In this document: piece after piece, positions 1 to 62,588 of the stretch
Numbering within the stretch: position 1 is the stretch's first letter
Layout: every line of letters begins with the position of its first letter
Assembly: GCF_014805685.1 (NCBI RefSeq)
Contig: NC_060886.1
Span: 23,783,108 to 23,847,107, forward strand
Length of the DNA stretch: 64,000 bases
Origin: Silurus meridionalis
Lineage: Eukaryota; Chordata; Actinopteri; Siluriformes; Siluridae
Direction of reading: 5' to 3'
Position numbers and translations under genes: made by a program
Notes under the pieces: generated by a model
Told to the model about the DNA's origin: nothing
Seen by the model: the letters and a program-made list of their open reading frames with translations, nothing else
Databases searched by the model: none

Positions 1-1382
1 GACAAACTTTTCCTACCTGTTGAGGCGTCTTGTTCTGTAATTTCTTAATCACTTTATGAGCTGCAGCATTCGTCTTCTATAATGTTCTGCTAACTGAGCA
101 TTAGTGAGTTGTGAAGGGGGAGCTGCTCTGTCTTACCCCTCACACTCCTCCCACTGAATCCACCAGACTCATTCTGACACACTCCAGTAGAGACGCTGTA
201 TAATGGACTGCCTGTCTCTCACTTCTCACTCTCTCTGTCTCTCATTCTCTTATTCGCCTTTCTATAACCTGACTATGATGTGTGTGAGTGTATCCTTGAC
301 TAGATGAGCCACTCATGTCTAATGGCATGATGTCACAAAGTCTTTCTTTGCCCCTATCTCTTCACTTACTCTACTTACTCTCAGTGATATCCTATACCAG
401 ACAGACTTGGGCATTTAATCAAAAGTAGACAAGCCTACATGTGTAACTAAATGCACACCTTCGCCAAACACACAGACCCCTCAGCACATTAACCACACAT
501 ATGCAGGCAGCGATAGAAAGGCAGACCACTGACAAAAAGGAAACCCAGAAGAAAATACAAATAATGGGAAATATAGCAAGAAAAATGTTTATGTGTGGAT
601 GAGTGTCTCCATATTGCTTGGATCATACAATATTGGGAATGACATGACCCCCCCCTTCAATACATCATACAGTGCAGACCTGATTTTGAGAGCAGAACTA
701 ACTGCTCCTGCATGGACTCTATTTCTGAGCCAGTTGGCTGTTTATAAGACATTCTGGCCTACACAGCATGGAAAACTTCTTCTTATTTAGCCATGTTAGA
801 AAAAAGTGAATAGACGGTTCTTTTTTTTTCTTTCAAATGCCACTTGCAGCGAGGGAAACAGAAAACATCATGGAGGAACAAGCACACTCCACCTTTGTGT
901 TGACTCATTTGAAAGACACAAACCACTCCCATAAGTTACACTGCATTAGAAGACCACTGTTTTCCACATGCCTCTGTTATTTATTTAATTATGTATTTGT
1001 TTGGTTGTTTGTCTGTTTATACTGACATCCCAAATTTTCCCAAGACACAACACAGACTCATTGTATTCCTGCACAATGCTTAAGTGATTAATTTAATTGA
1101 AGCCTTGATGGAGTTAAGTCAAAGCAAACTGCAACAATAGTGTGCACTCTTAGGTGTTGAGAAACACTTCATAGATGAACTCTCACTTCACAACAAGAGC
1201 TTATAAGGATAAACGTATGATAAATTATTTCAGATTTCCTCGCCTACACATAATGATTTCCAGGGGAGTTCCATGGTATTACACTCCCTGTTGGTCTAAG
1301 AGTGGAAAAGCTGTGGGGTATTTTGAGCACTATATGAAACTTAGATTTACCCATAACAATGATTTACAGTGCAGTAAAGGAG

Positions 1383-1385
<3 letters not shown>

Positions 1386-1434
<49 letters not shown>

Positions 1435-1440
1435 GTGCGT
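1386..1440. repeat. (GT)n microsatellite
   Basis: About 27 GT units with two interruptions near the right end. Confidence 0.98.
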
Positions 1441-1896
1441 GTACACCTGCATGGCTGTTTTTTGTAGGAAATTTTGGCTGTTATTCATACATCTTAACAG
1501 GCAGCAGGCTGAACAGTATCTACATTAACATTAATTTATTGATGTCCACTGATGGCTAGTCAATGGCTGAACCATTAATGTACCCTTGATCTCAAACTAT
1601 AAAGCTTAGTCAGTTCTCAAGGACATGATGCTGGCTCTTATCCAAACTCCTGAAGGACAATGCTGTCCAAGTCCTAGCATAGGTCCTTTATGCTTTCCAA
1701 TGTGGAAAGAAAGCAAATAGGAAATCCTCGAACACAGAGTAATAAAAGAACGTTTCAGAAACATACAGCTTACAAATGGCATTACCAAGTTTCTACCATG
1801 TTATTATAAGGGTGTGATGAACCTGGGGTCTTAAAATGAGATTTAAGCAATCTTAAGGAAAGTTAACCACAACTTATATCAGCATCATATTTCAAA

Positions 1897-1949
1897 ACAC
1901 ACACACCTACACACACACCTACACACACCTACACACACACACACACACA

Positions 1950-1990
<41 letters not shown>
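1897..1990. repeat. (CA)n microsatellite, interrupted
   Basis: CA repeats broken by ACCTAC and ACATAC units at the left side. Confidence 0.97.
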
Positions 1991-1994
<4 letters not shown>

Positions 1995-2384
1995 AAAGTC
2001 CCAGTGAAGAAGGTAAAATCCCCTGCAGGGACTGCAAATAGCAAGCTGCCCTCTGTTATACTGTACAAGCTAATTATTATGGGTTAAGTAAAACACCAGG
2101 AATGCCAACAAGTCCCCTGGGATGAGTTAATTTACCTCTCAGGGCAAAGAGCAGGAAGTTTGTGGGGGTCCCTACCAATCTATGCCCTTAGGAGCAGAGA
2201 TCCTGTGTTATTACACACACAATACTTTGATAGCTGCAGACATGATATACGTGGAATAGCCCACATTTTAATGAACATTTTGAATTCAAACAACAGAAAT
2301 TTTTACAACCTACATTAATTACACTAATTTTATAAAATAGAATTTTCTCTAAAACCAACTTAAATTATATTCAGTAGATTTGTG

Positions 2385-2606
2385 CTGGGTCATGGGAACA
2401 GGTCCAAGGTGGAAATGAACCATGTATGTATGGCACACCAGTCCAATGCAGGTCACCATACACATACAGTACACCATACACATACAGTACACAATTACAC
2501 AAACTGTTCAATCATTGCACACAGACATTAATTCAAGCTCAGAATCGAACCAGGGACCTTGAAGCTGGCAATTAGGTGAGGTGGCAATGCTGCTCCATGT
2601 GCTACC
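2385..2606 (-). repeat. tRNA-headed SINE
   Basis: Read on the minus strand, the head (2606 to about 2536) is tRNA-like and has a B box GGTTCGATTCT at 2552-2542. It is followed by a body containing the plus-strand phrase CACACCAGTCCAATGCAGG. This layout is the fish SINE class with a 'chosen/ordered columns' type body. The same body, without a head, recurs at about 49975-50150. Confidence 0.7.
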
Positions 2607-4558
2607 AAAAAACCTTTTTCTCAGTCCCCTGGACCATACCTAAAGCCTTTAACCATGTCCATTACAATGAAAAGAAAAAACTTTAAAAACAAATGGTTGT
2701 TGACTTGCACATAGTAGGTATTGGACAAAAAATATACACATAAACAGTTAAAACACCTTTATGAACAACAATTACCATAACAAAAAGTTTCCTTTGTCTG
2801 ACTTTGGACCTTTTGTTGAAGAAGTAAAAACAAAATCCAGAATCTTTGCGATAAGTATGTGCACATCACACAAAACTAGTATCATTATTACATGTGCAAT
2901 ACATTAAACAATATAAATAATTAGAGGTAAAATATTACATATAAAATACACTTATACTGGGCAACAATTTGAAATACACTAAATGCATGCAAAAATTATA
3001 TGTGGAAAACACTAAACCAGTGCAATACTAATAAACTTCCTGCTTCTGGCTACATTCTCATAAAGTGCACCTGTAAAGGGACCTGAGGAAACCGCTAAAG
3101 GGTCCGTACTAATACTTGTGGTATCATGTAACAATAAGTGCAATAACAGTAAATCTACAGACATAGAGAGTAGCACAGATACTGAAAGATTTAATTGTGT
3201 GCTGAAAAAAGTAAAAAGCTGCATGAAAGTCCTGCCATTACTTCAGGCTCAATGCACTTTAAACTGCAAAACTGCAAAAAAAAAAAATAAATAAAAAGAA
3301 CTTGCTCTTATCTCTGTTAGCTCTGTTGCTCTTAGCTCTGTTGCCATAATGGCAGTTCTTAAGTGCATAACATTAAATATGCATTAAAGATGTTTTGGAC
3401 CATCCACATCTACAGCAAGACAAAAGTGTTTAAGGACTGCAGGATGAGGGAAAAAACTGGTCCACTGAGACCCGGTGAGGTCAGATATTCATCTAGTGGG
3501 ACGTGATGAATGTGGCTGCATCAGCAAAGCTGAGAAGACTCTTTGTGTTTATGTAACAGGATTGAAAAAAAAAAAAAAATGGAAGAAGTTGACGACTAAA
3601 TCTGCCCTCTTTTGCCCTCCCACAGGTCACCTTCTCTTCTCAAAGGTCAAATACCACACTGCATTTTGAGTAACATTTCAGCGTGTGCTATACTGAGAAC
3701 ACATTAACATGAAATAAACAGATCTCTTATTTCTGGCTGGATAATTTCTAGACCATCAGCAGTCTCTCAGTGTATGATTTAAACCTGCCCTAGACTAAAT
3801 GCTAATGCCGCATTCAGTCAAGTATTAAAGTGAATCGATCCAAAACCAAACTCTTTGCATGCAGAGCTTCATGTGATTCAGGTTTAGAGCCAAATATTTT
3901 ATTAGCAATGATGTAGCACGTCCGGAAAAGTAATCAAGCTTCATGCTAAGAGCTGAAAAAGACAGGGTATGCAGGAAGCGACTCTTTGCTGGCAAAGTGA
4001 CCAGCTGTGGTACTGTGGAAACCAAAGATGCTAAATTCTGCTCACAACATGTACCCCATACATACACCAAAGTAAAATGTGTGAATGTCATGAATTCTTT
4101 TCCCAAATCCGGTTCATTTTTATATTCTGGAAGTAGCTTAAGCTGGCCGGCACAGAAGAGCATTTTTTTTCTCATATGAAAGAACATGCTAATATTAAAG
4201 AATATTACCCATCTGCCAAAGCCATCTCCATCTTGGCTAGTCATACAAAATAAGGGAAAACAGACACAAGCGATATTAGACTCAATGTCACTGTCGGTTC
4301 TTGTAAATCTACTAAACCAGAATGTTATTACTAGGCAACATAGTGAAGATAGAGTGTCTCTCAGGTTTCACAAGTCAAACAAAGTTAGTATTAGTGTTGG
4401 GATCACATTTTTCACCTATATTTTTGAATTTCTAATATATTTCTGCTTGATAGTTTATGAACGCAAATCTTTTTGGTCCCAAGTAAGCTGTAAATGCTGG
4501 AATTATTATACATGAATAAATACTACTAATAAAAAAAGAAAAGTCATGAAGTGTAAAT

Positions 4559-4561
<3 letters not shown>

Positions 4562-4634
<73 letters not shown>
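4562..4634. repeat. (TA)n microsatellite
   Basis: About 36 uninterrupted TA units. Confidence 0.98.
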
Positions 4635-4639
<5 letters not shown>

Positions 4640-7524
4640 ATGTTAAATCTCATTATTATAAATAAAGGATTTAAATTTCTAAACATAATTTCTCTTGACA
4701 CCTAGGGGCCTTCTTCTTCAGCCATGCATACACAAAGTTTTGTCAATGTATTATTTTGTATGAGGTTTGAATGCAGGAACCAGGAACGTAATCATGGATA
4801 AACTGATTATGAAGAGCTCCCACTCTGCTGATTGGCAATCATATTAGCATAACTGACAGTAACTGCTGACATTAATAGGCATTTAGATCACATAAAATAT
4901 ATACAAAATATACATGTTCGATACATAACAGTTTTGCAGCACATACTCAAGAATCTTACTCACAGAATCATAACTGAAAAGACATATGAACTGTCATCCC
5001 AGTTAATAATTTAATCCCAGGTAAGACAACAAAGTTTTCTGGAACACCATCTTGACCACCTTTTGTATCTCTTAGTTTTATGAAATCCAAGCCATCCAAG
5101 TGGCTATGAGAATATTAAATGCAGTTTTAAACTGAAAGTGTATCTTGATAAAATAGCCACTTTCTAGCCAAAGAACTGTATGTTCCAAAGACATTTTGCA
5201 GTACAACTGAGACAGCTTTCTTTTTCCTAAATTTGTTTCTCATTTGCTCATGGACCCAAAATCTATAAAAACTTGGGCCAATAAAACGTTCCAGTACTTC
5301 AATTACCCGAGAGAACAGCAATTAAATAATTGCAATTAAAATTGAAAGCTAGAGGCAACTCTAAATCATGCAGACAATAAAATAATTAGATACTGGATCA
5401 TTATTGAAATCAATAGTGATGACTTTAGCATAGTTTTATTTGATTAGGTTTTTTTTGTGCTAGAACAACCTCACAAAAGCAGCAAATACTAAACTGCTAG
5501 TAAAGATATTTTTGAAACTTTGGATGCATTTCAGCAAAATGACATATATCCAAAGCTACATCTTGTACATGGCTCTGGGGTGTATACTAAAGAAATCTAG
5601 TATAAAAGTTATAACACTCGCATTGGCAAAGTGTACAGTTTTAGAGCAATGTGGTTAAAAAATTCTTCATGGACTAGTCTATGAAAACTAATGGGAAGAG
5701 TATGGATTGAGCGAGAGATACAGCCTCATAAAGATCAACACCATAGCCATCTGTTATAGGTCAGAGAACGCTATTTAGGGAGACTATCTGACCCATGCCG
5801 AGGTATGCGTAGAGGCCTGGAAAACATAAAAGAAACAAGACAATCGTGTATTATAAAGTCAGAAGGGGTCAATGAGAGCCCTTCCTTTTGTTTTCCTTCA
5901 CCCACACTTACAGTTCCCATCGTACTTCTCAAGGGCTGAAGAAAAACATAATTACAGCAGCTGGAGAAATGACGTAAGCTGAGAAGTAAATGTCAACAAA
6001 CATGAAACTTTCTGTCATGAAAATGTTGTCCCCCAGCAAAGTCAAACCCAATGTATATGACTTTATTTCCACAAAATACACTGGCTTTCAAGATGAGCTC
6101 TGCTCAGAAACTATAACCAAGCCAATAAAGCACCCCCACAAAGCAAGGACACTAAAGAAATAAGTTGCTGGGTCTGTTATATAGTAACAAGTCAAGCTGG
6201 CACATGTTTGCGTTGATTCAGCTACACTGTTACACAACACTCTCTGTCTGGTGTCTAAGCAATTTAATCAGTAAAGCCCCGACTGATGAAGCCAGATTAC
6301 TCTATTCAACAAAATAGGATAAGACCTTTATCATCTCTAAGAGGTTCAATCTGCTATTTGCTCTGCAAAAATGCATGTTTGTCACAGCTCATGTCATGGT
6401 CCATGTCCATCGGTAGACAATTACGAAGCAAATCGTGTATATTAGATTAAGATAGCTGCAGCCGCAATCTGCAATATGACAGAGTAAATCAGCAGTGGCC
6501 AAGCTCAAAGTCAAGCTAAGTGGGAAAAAACAAAAGAAAAACAAATCGCCAAACAGCTGATACAGGCACTCCCTGCCAGTCCTCCAGTCAGACTCCACAT
6601 GTGTGCAAACCGAACAATTTGGTGACAATTCCCACTTTCGTGTCTGCACAACAACCATAAAAGTCAGATGGACCACACACATATCACGCTCATCAACAAA
6701 CGTCGTTTTAGAGAACCACGTCCATTGCAACGTGCACCTATGGTGTCATGTGTTAACAGGTGGGAACTATAAAATATTCGGCACCATGCTGACAGGCCCG
6801 TCTCTCTGTTAGAACTCTTGTTAAATGTCATGAGCTCAGAGGCTGGGTAGCATGTTCTCAACAATACAGCCTGTCAAAAGGGTTAATGTGTATTTTAAGG
6901 CCTCCTATAAATTATTATTATTTTTTTGGATAATTAAGATCTCCTGTTACCAGCTGTACAAACAGTTAATTAGATCCAGTTCTTCTCTGGACAGATTTCT
7001 ATATGTAGGTCTGGTCTCCATGCACAGCTAACCACACCAACACAGCGTAATGACTTTCTGTAACTTGCAGCTGCATTTCAGCGTGCAACACAAACACTGC
7101 GGTGCTCAAATAGCTGATCTGAGTTAGGAAACTGTTAGGATCTAAAACTGTCAGGAGCAGCATTTAAAGACGTGTTAACCACATTCAATCTAACTTTGTC
7201 AAAATCTGTCTGGCCTGTGATTACTTGAAAAATATTTACCACAGTGTGGTTTTTTTGCTGTGGCAAAAAGTTGTTAAGGCAGCAATGACGCAATTATTAT
7301 GCAATTACACAGCCCAAACTGTACACTAAACCAGCCTGGATAAACACAAGGCTATATACAATATCTAAACTCAAATTACTAATGCATGGTAACCTGTGAA
7401 ACCCATTGAAATATGCAGTTCCAAGGAAATATGGCAGCACACTGAGAACTTAACGCAATTATGCATGTAATTTAATTCTTTTAACTTGTAAAAATCAAAT
7501 ATATGCATTCAGCGTGAAGTTAAA

Positions 7525-7532
<8 letters not shown>

Positions 7533-7594
<62 letters not shown>
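7533..7594. repeat. (TA)n microsatellite
   Basis: About 31 TA units following a poly-A run. Confidence 0.98.
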
Positions 7595-7597
<3 letters not shown>

Positions 7598-9090
7598 AGA
7601 AAAAATACATATTTATGTCAACCTATATCAAAAATAAAATGTCATAAACCCAGTTTTAAACAATAAATACATAAATAAATAAATAAATAAATTAGTAAAC
7701 AATGTTTCTATTGGTTTGGACTTTTTACCAGAAGTAATATTTCAGCAAGAACTCCAATCATACTGTATGATCCAGTTCTTATGTCACAAAACTAGCATTA
7801 CTTTCTATGTGTCACAAAAAGGAATGTCTAATATCATTCATGACAAGAGCATAGACAAACCAAAAAAAAGGAAAAATAAAAGCGTTAAAGTTTAAAGCCT
7901 ACCTGCAAACAGACAGCATTCACTGGCTTACTATCCTTCAAACCAGGTCTTGTGATCTTTGTTTTCAAACTTTGCTACTGAAATGTGTGTAGTGAACAGA
8001 AGCTACTGCGTCATTCCTACTCTAGTGACAGACAACAAAAAAGGCTTTGGTATCTTGAGAGGCTGGAGGAGTTGCCCGTGGCTCTCTCACCACCTCCCTG
8101 ACAGTGCCTGTCCGGTCTCATCTCCCCACCTCCACACGTTTTACACCCAACCATTCGGAAAATGTCGTGACCATGGGCTCTGGACAAATATGAGGCAGGC
8201 CACGGTAAACAAGACCCTAGTGGTCTCTTCTGTGAGAAAGGCCGTGAGATCTGGGGCACTTTATTGCATCTCTGGGAGATACAGCGACCTCTTTTGCAGT
8301 CATGTCCTTATTCTCTCCCTCAAGCTGCTTCAAAGTCCCTGTAGATTATTACACAGTTTATATCCTTCTGATCTGACTAATGATAATTGTAAATAGTCCA
8401 TCTGGTCTCAAATTAGCATATGATCACAACAGCTTGTGCCATTACTGCCTAAGAGGTTGCTGTAAGGAATTTCAGCTGTCGGTCATTGGGTCACATTTGG
8501 TAAAGTGCAGGTTTACACCACACATGTAGACACAGGGAACTGTGTGCTGTCAAACCCTAACCTCTAAGGTCATTGCGTTGAGATGATAAGCAGCATATTA
8601 CCTACGTTTAACATTTTAGAGGAGATAAGAAAAATGTACCTGTTATCCCACTCATATGTACACCAATCAACTGTAACAATGGCCCACTAACCTGGAAATA
8701 AGCTCCAATACCCTTTATGTTTAATGTGCATATGCAAACTTTATACACTCTTACATAAGTCATGATTTGTTATCATTTTTGCAGTAAAAAAAACCCACCC
8801 ATATCAGGGTATACACTATGCCACATTGCCTGAATTAAAGACTATTGCTATATTAAAACAGCAGTGAACAACATGAATCATGAATTGATTAATGAGGATC
8901 AGAAAATAGTATCAGGTACAAGGAAAATCACAAGATTATGAACCTATTATTAAACCTGTTACTGAATGAATTAAACAATAAGTTGTTTTTAAAAAATTTA
9001 AGCATCTATATATTTCATGCATAAGTTCAGTGCATTTGTCCATCAACTCATGTTCTGAACCATGTTATAATACTATTAAATAATATAAAT

Positions 9091-9133
9091 TTCCCCACTG
9101 TGGGACGAATAAAGGTTTATCTTATCTTATCTT

Positions 9134-9135
<2 letters not shown>
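9091..9135 (+). repeat. LINE-type 3' tail
   Basis: CCCACTGTGGGACGAATAAAG followed by three CTTAT units resembles the 3' end of fish non-LTR elements, which finish in short tandem repeats. Only the tail remains; a (TA)n tract follows at once. Confidence 0.6.

Positions 9136-9136
<1 letters not shown>

Positions 9137-9208
<72 letters not shown>
9137..9208. repeat. (TA)n microsatellite
   Basis: About 35 TA units directly after the LINE-type tail. Confidence 0.98.
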
Positions 9209-9209
<1 letters not shown>

Positions 9210-10370
9210 GAACACACTCAAAATGCTACAGAAAGAAAAGAGTGCGTTGCTGACAGTCTTGGAGAAAGGTCTTTCTTCAGCTTTAATCACAATACAATGA
9301 CGTTCGGCCCCTTATCTCACTCCGGAGTTTTTTGGCTCTCACAGCTCAATAGAACTGTTTGTCCCAGTTTGTCTTTTGTGCCCGGCAGTAATCTGAATTC
9401 ATGCTCTGTCTTACATCACTGCTGCGTTCATGTTGTAGAATGTTCTCTCGTATTCTTCTCTAGCTGGCTCACTGCTGCAACGAACAGGAGGCGTGGTTAG
9501 TTCAAAACTTGAGTACTTGGCCTCTTGACCAGCAGTTCTAGCCAACCACAGAGACAGGCTGGCTTACAGCACCGCTTCGAAGGCTACAGCCAAAAGATCA
9601 GCGTCCCCTTATTTCTGGCTGGCCTATTTAAAGCGAGGATGGTTTCACAGGATTGGATGTTTTATGGCTAGACATCTCAAATGACTTGGAGTGGGAACTG
9701 AAGTAAAAGAATGTGTGGTCAGAAAAAGACTAAAGCCTTGACATTTTTTGGATATGCCGAAGAAGTGATAAACAGATATGTTCAACTCCTCACATTTTAT
9801 TTCTGTATATTGGGCTACAATAAAAATAATATATATTTACTTAGAAATCACAATACAACTGAAGCTTTGCATACACTGTAACTGTTTTAGATGATGACAA
9901 TAGATAGATACGCCTTATAGAATTACAGAAGTGTCATCAGTAGCTAAAGAGTGGAATGTGCTATATGTAGCCTGCCGACCCCACAGACACAAGGTGGGGT
10001 GGGGGAAGGAACCAGAATCTGGTGGCCAGACATGCTGTGGTCAGGTGTCCTATACCATTTTCAAAGTTCATCCATATGAAAAACCTCCTAAACCATGACC
10101 AAGTCTGTTTAGGATTTGTAATGCATGCTTTTAAATTCACATTCAAAGCAGGGGGTTGAGAGGGACTTGCCAGGGTCCTATTGACATTTTACCGCTTTTT
10201 ATACCATAAAAAACTCGAATACGAACGCAACTTTATTGTGCAATTTGAGATTAAGATTGTTGATTGTCATGCTTGTCAAGCACAGCTTGATTGAATTATT
10301 TTACAGTGTTGCTATCTAACAGCATATCACTATGCAGTATTTCTGGCTATAATATTAATGATAATATATA
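9209..10370. other. no recognised feature
   Basis: About 1.1 kb of unassigned sequence. The part at 9290-9660 is GC-richer than its surroundings, but no frame or repeat was recognised. Confidence 0.4.
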
Positions 10371-11047
<677 letters not shown>

Positions 11048-11048
11048 C

Positions 11049-11217
11049 CCCAGATCAAAAGGCTAAGATGTGGGCCTGCTGATCAGAGGGTCATAAGTTC
11101 AATTCACAGCAACACCAAGCTGCTGCTCCTGGATCCTTGAGCAAGGCTCTTAACCCTTAACTTGGCAGTTGTGTTAATGTAAATTGCTCTGGATTCTGTT
11201 GCCTGCCAAATACCGTA
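11049..11217 (+). repeat. degenerate tRNA-derived SINE
   Basis: Contains a weak B box (AAGTTCAATTC, 11094-11104), then CAACACCAAGCTGCTGCTCC, CTTGAGCAAGGCTCTTAACC and a CTCTGGATTC...GCCTGCCAAATA tail. This is the same order as the better copy at 11707-11893. Confidence 0.75.
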
Positions 11218-11300
11218 ACAGTTTATTCTTTAACATACCATGTTTAGGTGTTCCTTTATTATAAAATAACCATAATAAAATCTTGGAAGACACTTTGTTT

Positions 11301-11389
11301 ATTACCTGAAACATACATTCAAAAGTATCTTTTAGGTAATGAAAGATTTTTTACTTCAAACATACATTCAAAACTATGTTTCAGGTAAT
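11301..11389. repeat. inverted repeat, 15-bp arms
   Basis: ATTACCTGAAACATA (11301-11315) is exactly reverse-complementary to 11375-11389. A partial third arm TTTTAGGTAAT lies between them. Confidence 0.75.
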
Positions 11390-11706
11390 AAAGGATTTTA
11401 TTCTATCCATTAATATGCCATGTTTATGGTTCACCACTGACTACCATTGTTACCACCATTATTGGCCAAGCATCATAGCAGCGGTCACCCTATGAAATTT
11501 GATAAAATGACTGTATGACTACAAAGTTAGTTTTTCTATAATTATGTCATATTTTGAACATAATACAAATGCCTCACCAAATTCTAAAACTTCCATCATG
11601 CATTTCATTGCATGGCTTCATCACATTTTTTACACGTTTCATCTCTGCATGATGAGACACATGGCTAAATACAACTTGTGTGTACATTTAGTGAAGGAAT
11701 ATCTAA

Positions 11707-11893
11707 ATGGGAGGTGGTAGCTCAGTGGTTAAGGCATTGGGCTTTGGATCAGAAGATCACAGGTTCAAATCCCACCACCACCAAGCTGCCACTGCTGGGC
11801 CCTTGAGCAAAAGCCCTAAAACCCTCCCCTGCTCGGTTGTAAGTCGCTCTGGATAAGGGCGTCTGCCAAATGCCGCAAATGTAAATGTAAATG
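11707..11893 (+). repeat. tRNA-derived SINE (V-SINE type)
   Basis: The head has an A box in TGGTAGCTCAGTGG (11714 onward) and a B box GGTTCAAATCC (11762-11772). The body carries CTTGAGCAA, GTCGCTCTGGATAAGGGCG and TCTGCCAAATG, a segment shared by fish V-SINE-like families. The tail is a short AAATGT repeat. Confidence 0.88.
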
Positions 11894-12206
11894 AATATAA
11901 AGAAAGCACTGCTAACTCTGTTAGATCTGAGTAAATCGGTCTCTCAGTCTCACACACACTGGACAGCCTATTAAAACCAGAACAATCATGAAAAATGTCT
12001 TAGGCCGAAAGTCTGTCTTGCAAGAACAATGAAATAGATTAGAAAGAGTTTGATGCTGGAGAAGGAAAGAGCCGAAGGTAGCACAAAATACCATTTCATA
12101 CAATCTTATGTCAAATGCAAACATTTTTTTTTTAATTAGTCTAGCCATTTTACTATGCATATTTAAAAGCTTTTACTGTTAATAAGTCTTTTTTTTGAGT
12201 ACTCAC

Positions 12207-61033
<48,827 letters not shown>

Positions 61034-62511
61034 CTGCAATATAATAGAAAAAAAGTGTGTTTAGACGTTGATATTAAACAATACAATACAGCATTGAATG
61101 AAACAACTTATACTTCTGTATGTTTGAAAACAGCTATGAAACATGAGACTGAGATTCTGGACACACTGGAAAAGAAAGAATGTACACCATAATCCAATTC
61201 ATAATCATGTAAAAAAAAAAAAAAAAGATCCTTTGTTTCAGTTCCAGATCTTTCTTTATTTTGCAAAGGAGATTGGGAAGTCAGTGTTGTTTAAAGGGGG
61301 AAGTCAGTGTTGTTTAAAAGCGATTAGTGTTCGCATGAGCTCATGATCGGCTGACTGTAATAAGATTAGTGCTCTGGCTAATATCATCATCAGCCTGTAT
61401 GCCTCCGATGAACAAATGACCATTGTGCATCATAAACAGCAGGAGAGCCTGACTGTAAATACAACATGAAGATGAACTATATGGTAACAGATCTGGATAT
61501 TAAGATGAACCCAAACAGGATGCACATAGCAGCCGCTTCAGTTCACACGAAATAACATCTGTCCACGTCATTCAAGGGACGAGGTTACGACTCAGGACAA
61601 AGAAGGTAAACAAAAGCAGCCAGGGTTGAATTGTACTTATGTAATCCCATCCACGCACTTGCACATTCCAACAAGTTTACCCATATACCCAATGAAAACA
61701 GAATGCAGATAAACGCTGTCCTTAAGGGCACTTCATAGCATGTAAGAATATATCTCTATAATATGTCCATACACCTACACTCATGTACCTTTTAGTTAAT
61801 GCTTTTAAGATTAAATTTCCTGTACATTTTTCACAGTCCTCTTGGGTGCAGTCTGAACAAGATTAATCAAGATCCCCACAAGATCTTCGCATGCACCGTG
61901 TTCTGATTATATGAGATCTAGTTTCTTAGGTATGTACCTCTGATCTAAGATCAGGTATCAACTGAGGACAAAGAGCATAAACAAACTACCCCATTCTCTT
62001 TCAAAGCCTTAACTGGATACATTGACTCACGAGTCCAAAAACAACTATGCTGGAAGACTATTCATATCAGTCTGCTTTTATTTTGTTGGATTAAAAAAAA
62101 AAAAAGAAAAGTGAGTGAGTGAAATTGGATTACTTTACATAATGGATCCAAATAAGCTTCAGTTGTTTAAGATTTTAGTTTGACAGCTGCATTATTTAAA
62201 CTATTATTAAGTTGGGATTGGATGTTTCATTTTAGAACACCAACAGGATGTTTTGAACGTAAATGGCTCCAGGAGAAACAGGCTGAGAATGAGGAGTAAA
62301 AATATTTCCTATCGAAACATGTTATTTCAGCTGAGAATGTGGGTGTGTGAAATACATAAACAATATCAATCTCTAGCTCAACAAAGTTTTAGAATATCTA
62401 AAAGAACCATAAAAACACAATGGTCAAAGCAACAATAAACAACAGGAAATGACAAAGAAGAGAGACGTATTTTTCGATATTAGATAAGTGAAAGTGTCAA
62501 AATAGGAATAT

Positions 62512-62516
<5 letters not shown>
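61034..62516. other. tensin intron, no further exon recognised
   Basis: Searched by eye for the cysteine- and histidine-rich C1 exons on the minus strand; none seen. Confidence 0.45.

Positions 62517-62585
<69 letters not shown>
62517..62585. repeat. (TA)n microsatellite
   Basis: About 34 TA units that run straight into the left end of the Tc1 element at 62586. Confidence 0.98.

Positions 62586-62588
<3 letters not shown>

Larger units (their letters stand above)
1..2384. other. no recognised gene; probable tensin intron
   Basis: Nothing codes convincingly here. The stretch holds two dinucleotide microsatellites, (GT)n at 1386-1440 and (CA)n at 1897-1990, and otherwise unique-looking AT-rich sequence. 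Confidence 0.5.
2607..9090. other. no recognised gene; probable tensin intron
   Basis: Contains two (TA)n microsatellites and otherwise unassigned AT-rich sequence. A short tensin-resembling frame at 3021-3082 is discussed under findings. No recognised transposon was found. Confidence 0.5.

Noticed and set aside
7906..7960. A minus-strand exon candidate with CAG before GTAGGC and residues like KDSKPVNAVCLQ
   Set aside because: The only fitting acceptor puts an in-frame TAG at the first codon, and the sequence does not match tensin beyond a few residues.
8017..8396. Overlapping open frames on both strands
   Set aside because: Both frames overlap in a GC-richer patch, neither has a recognised motif or splice context.
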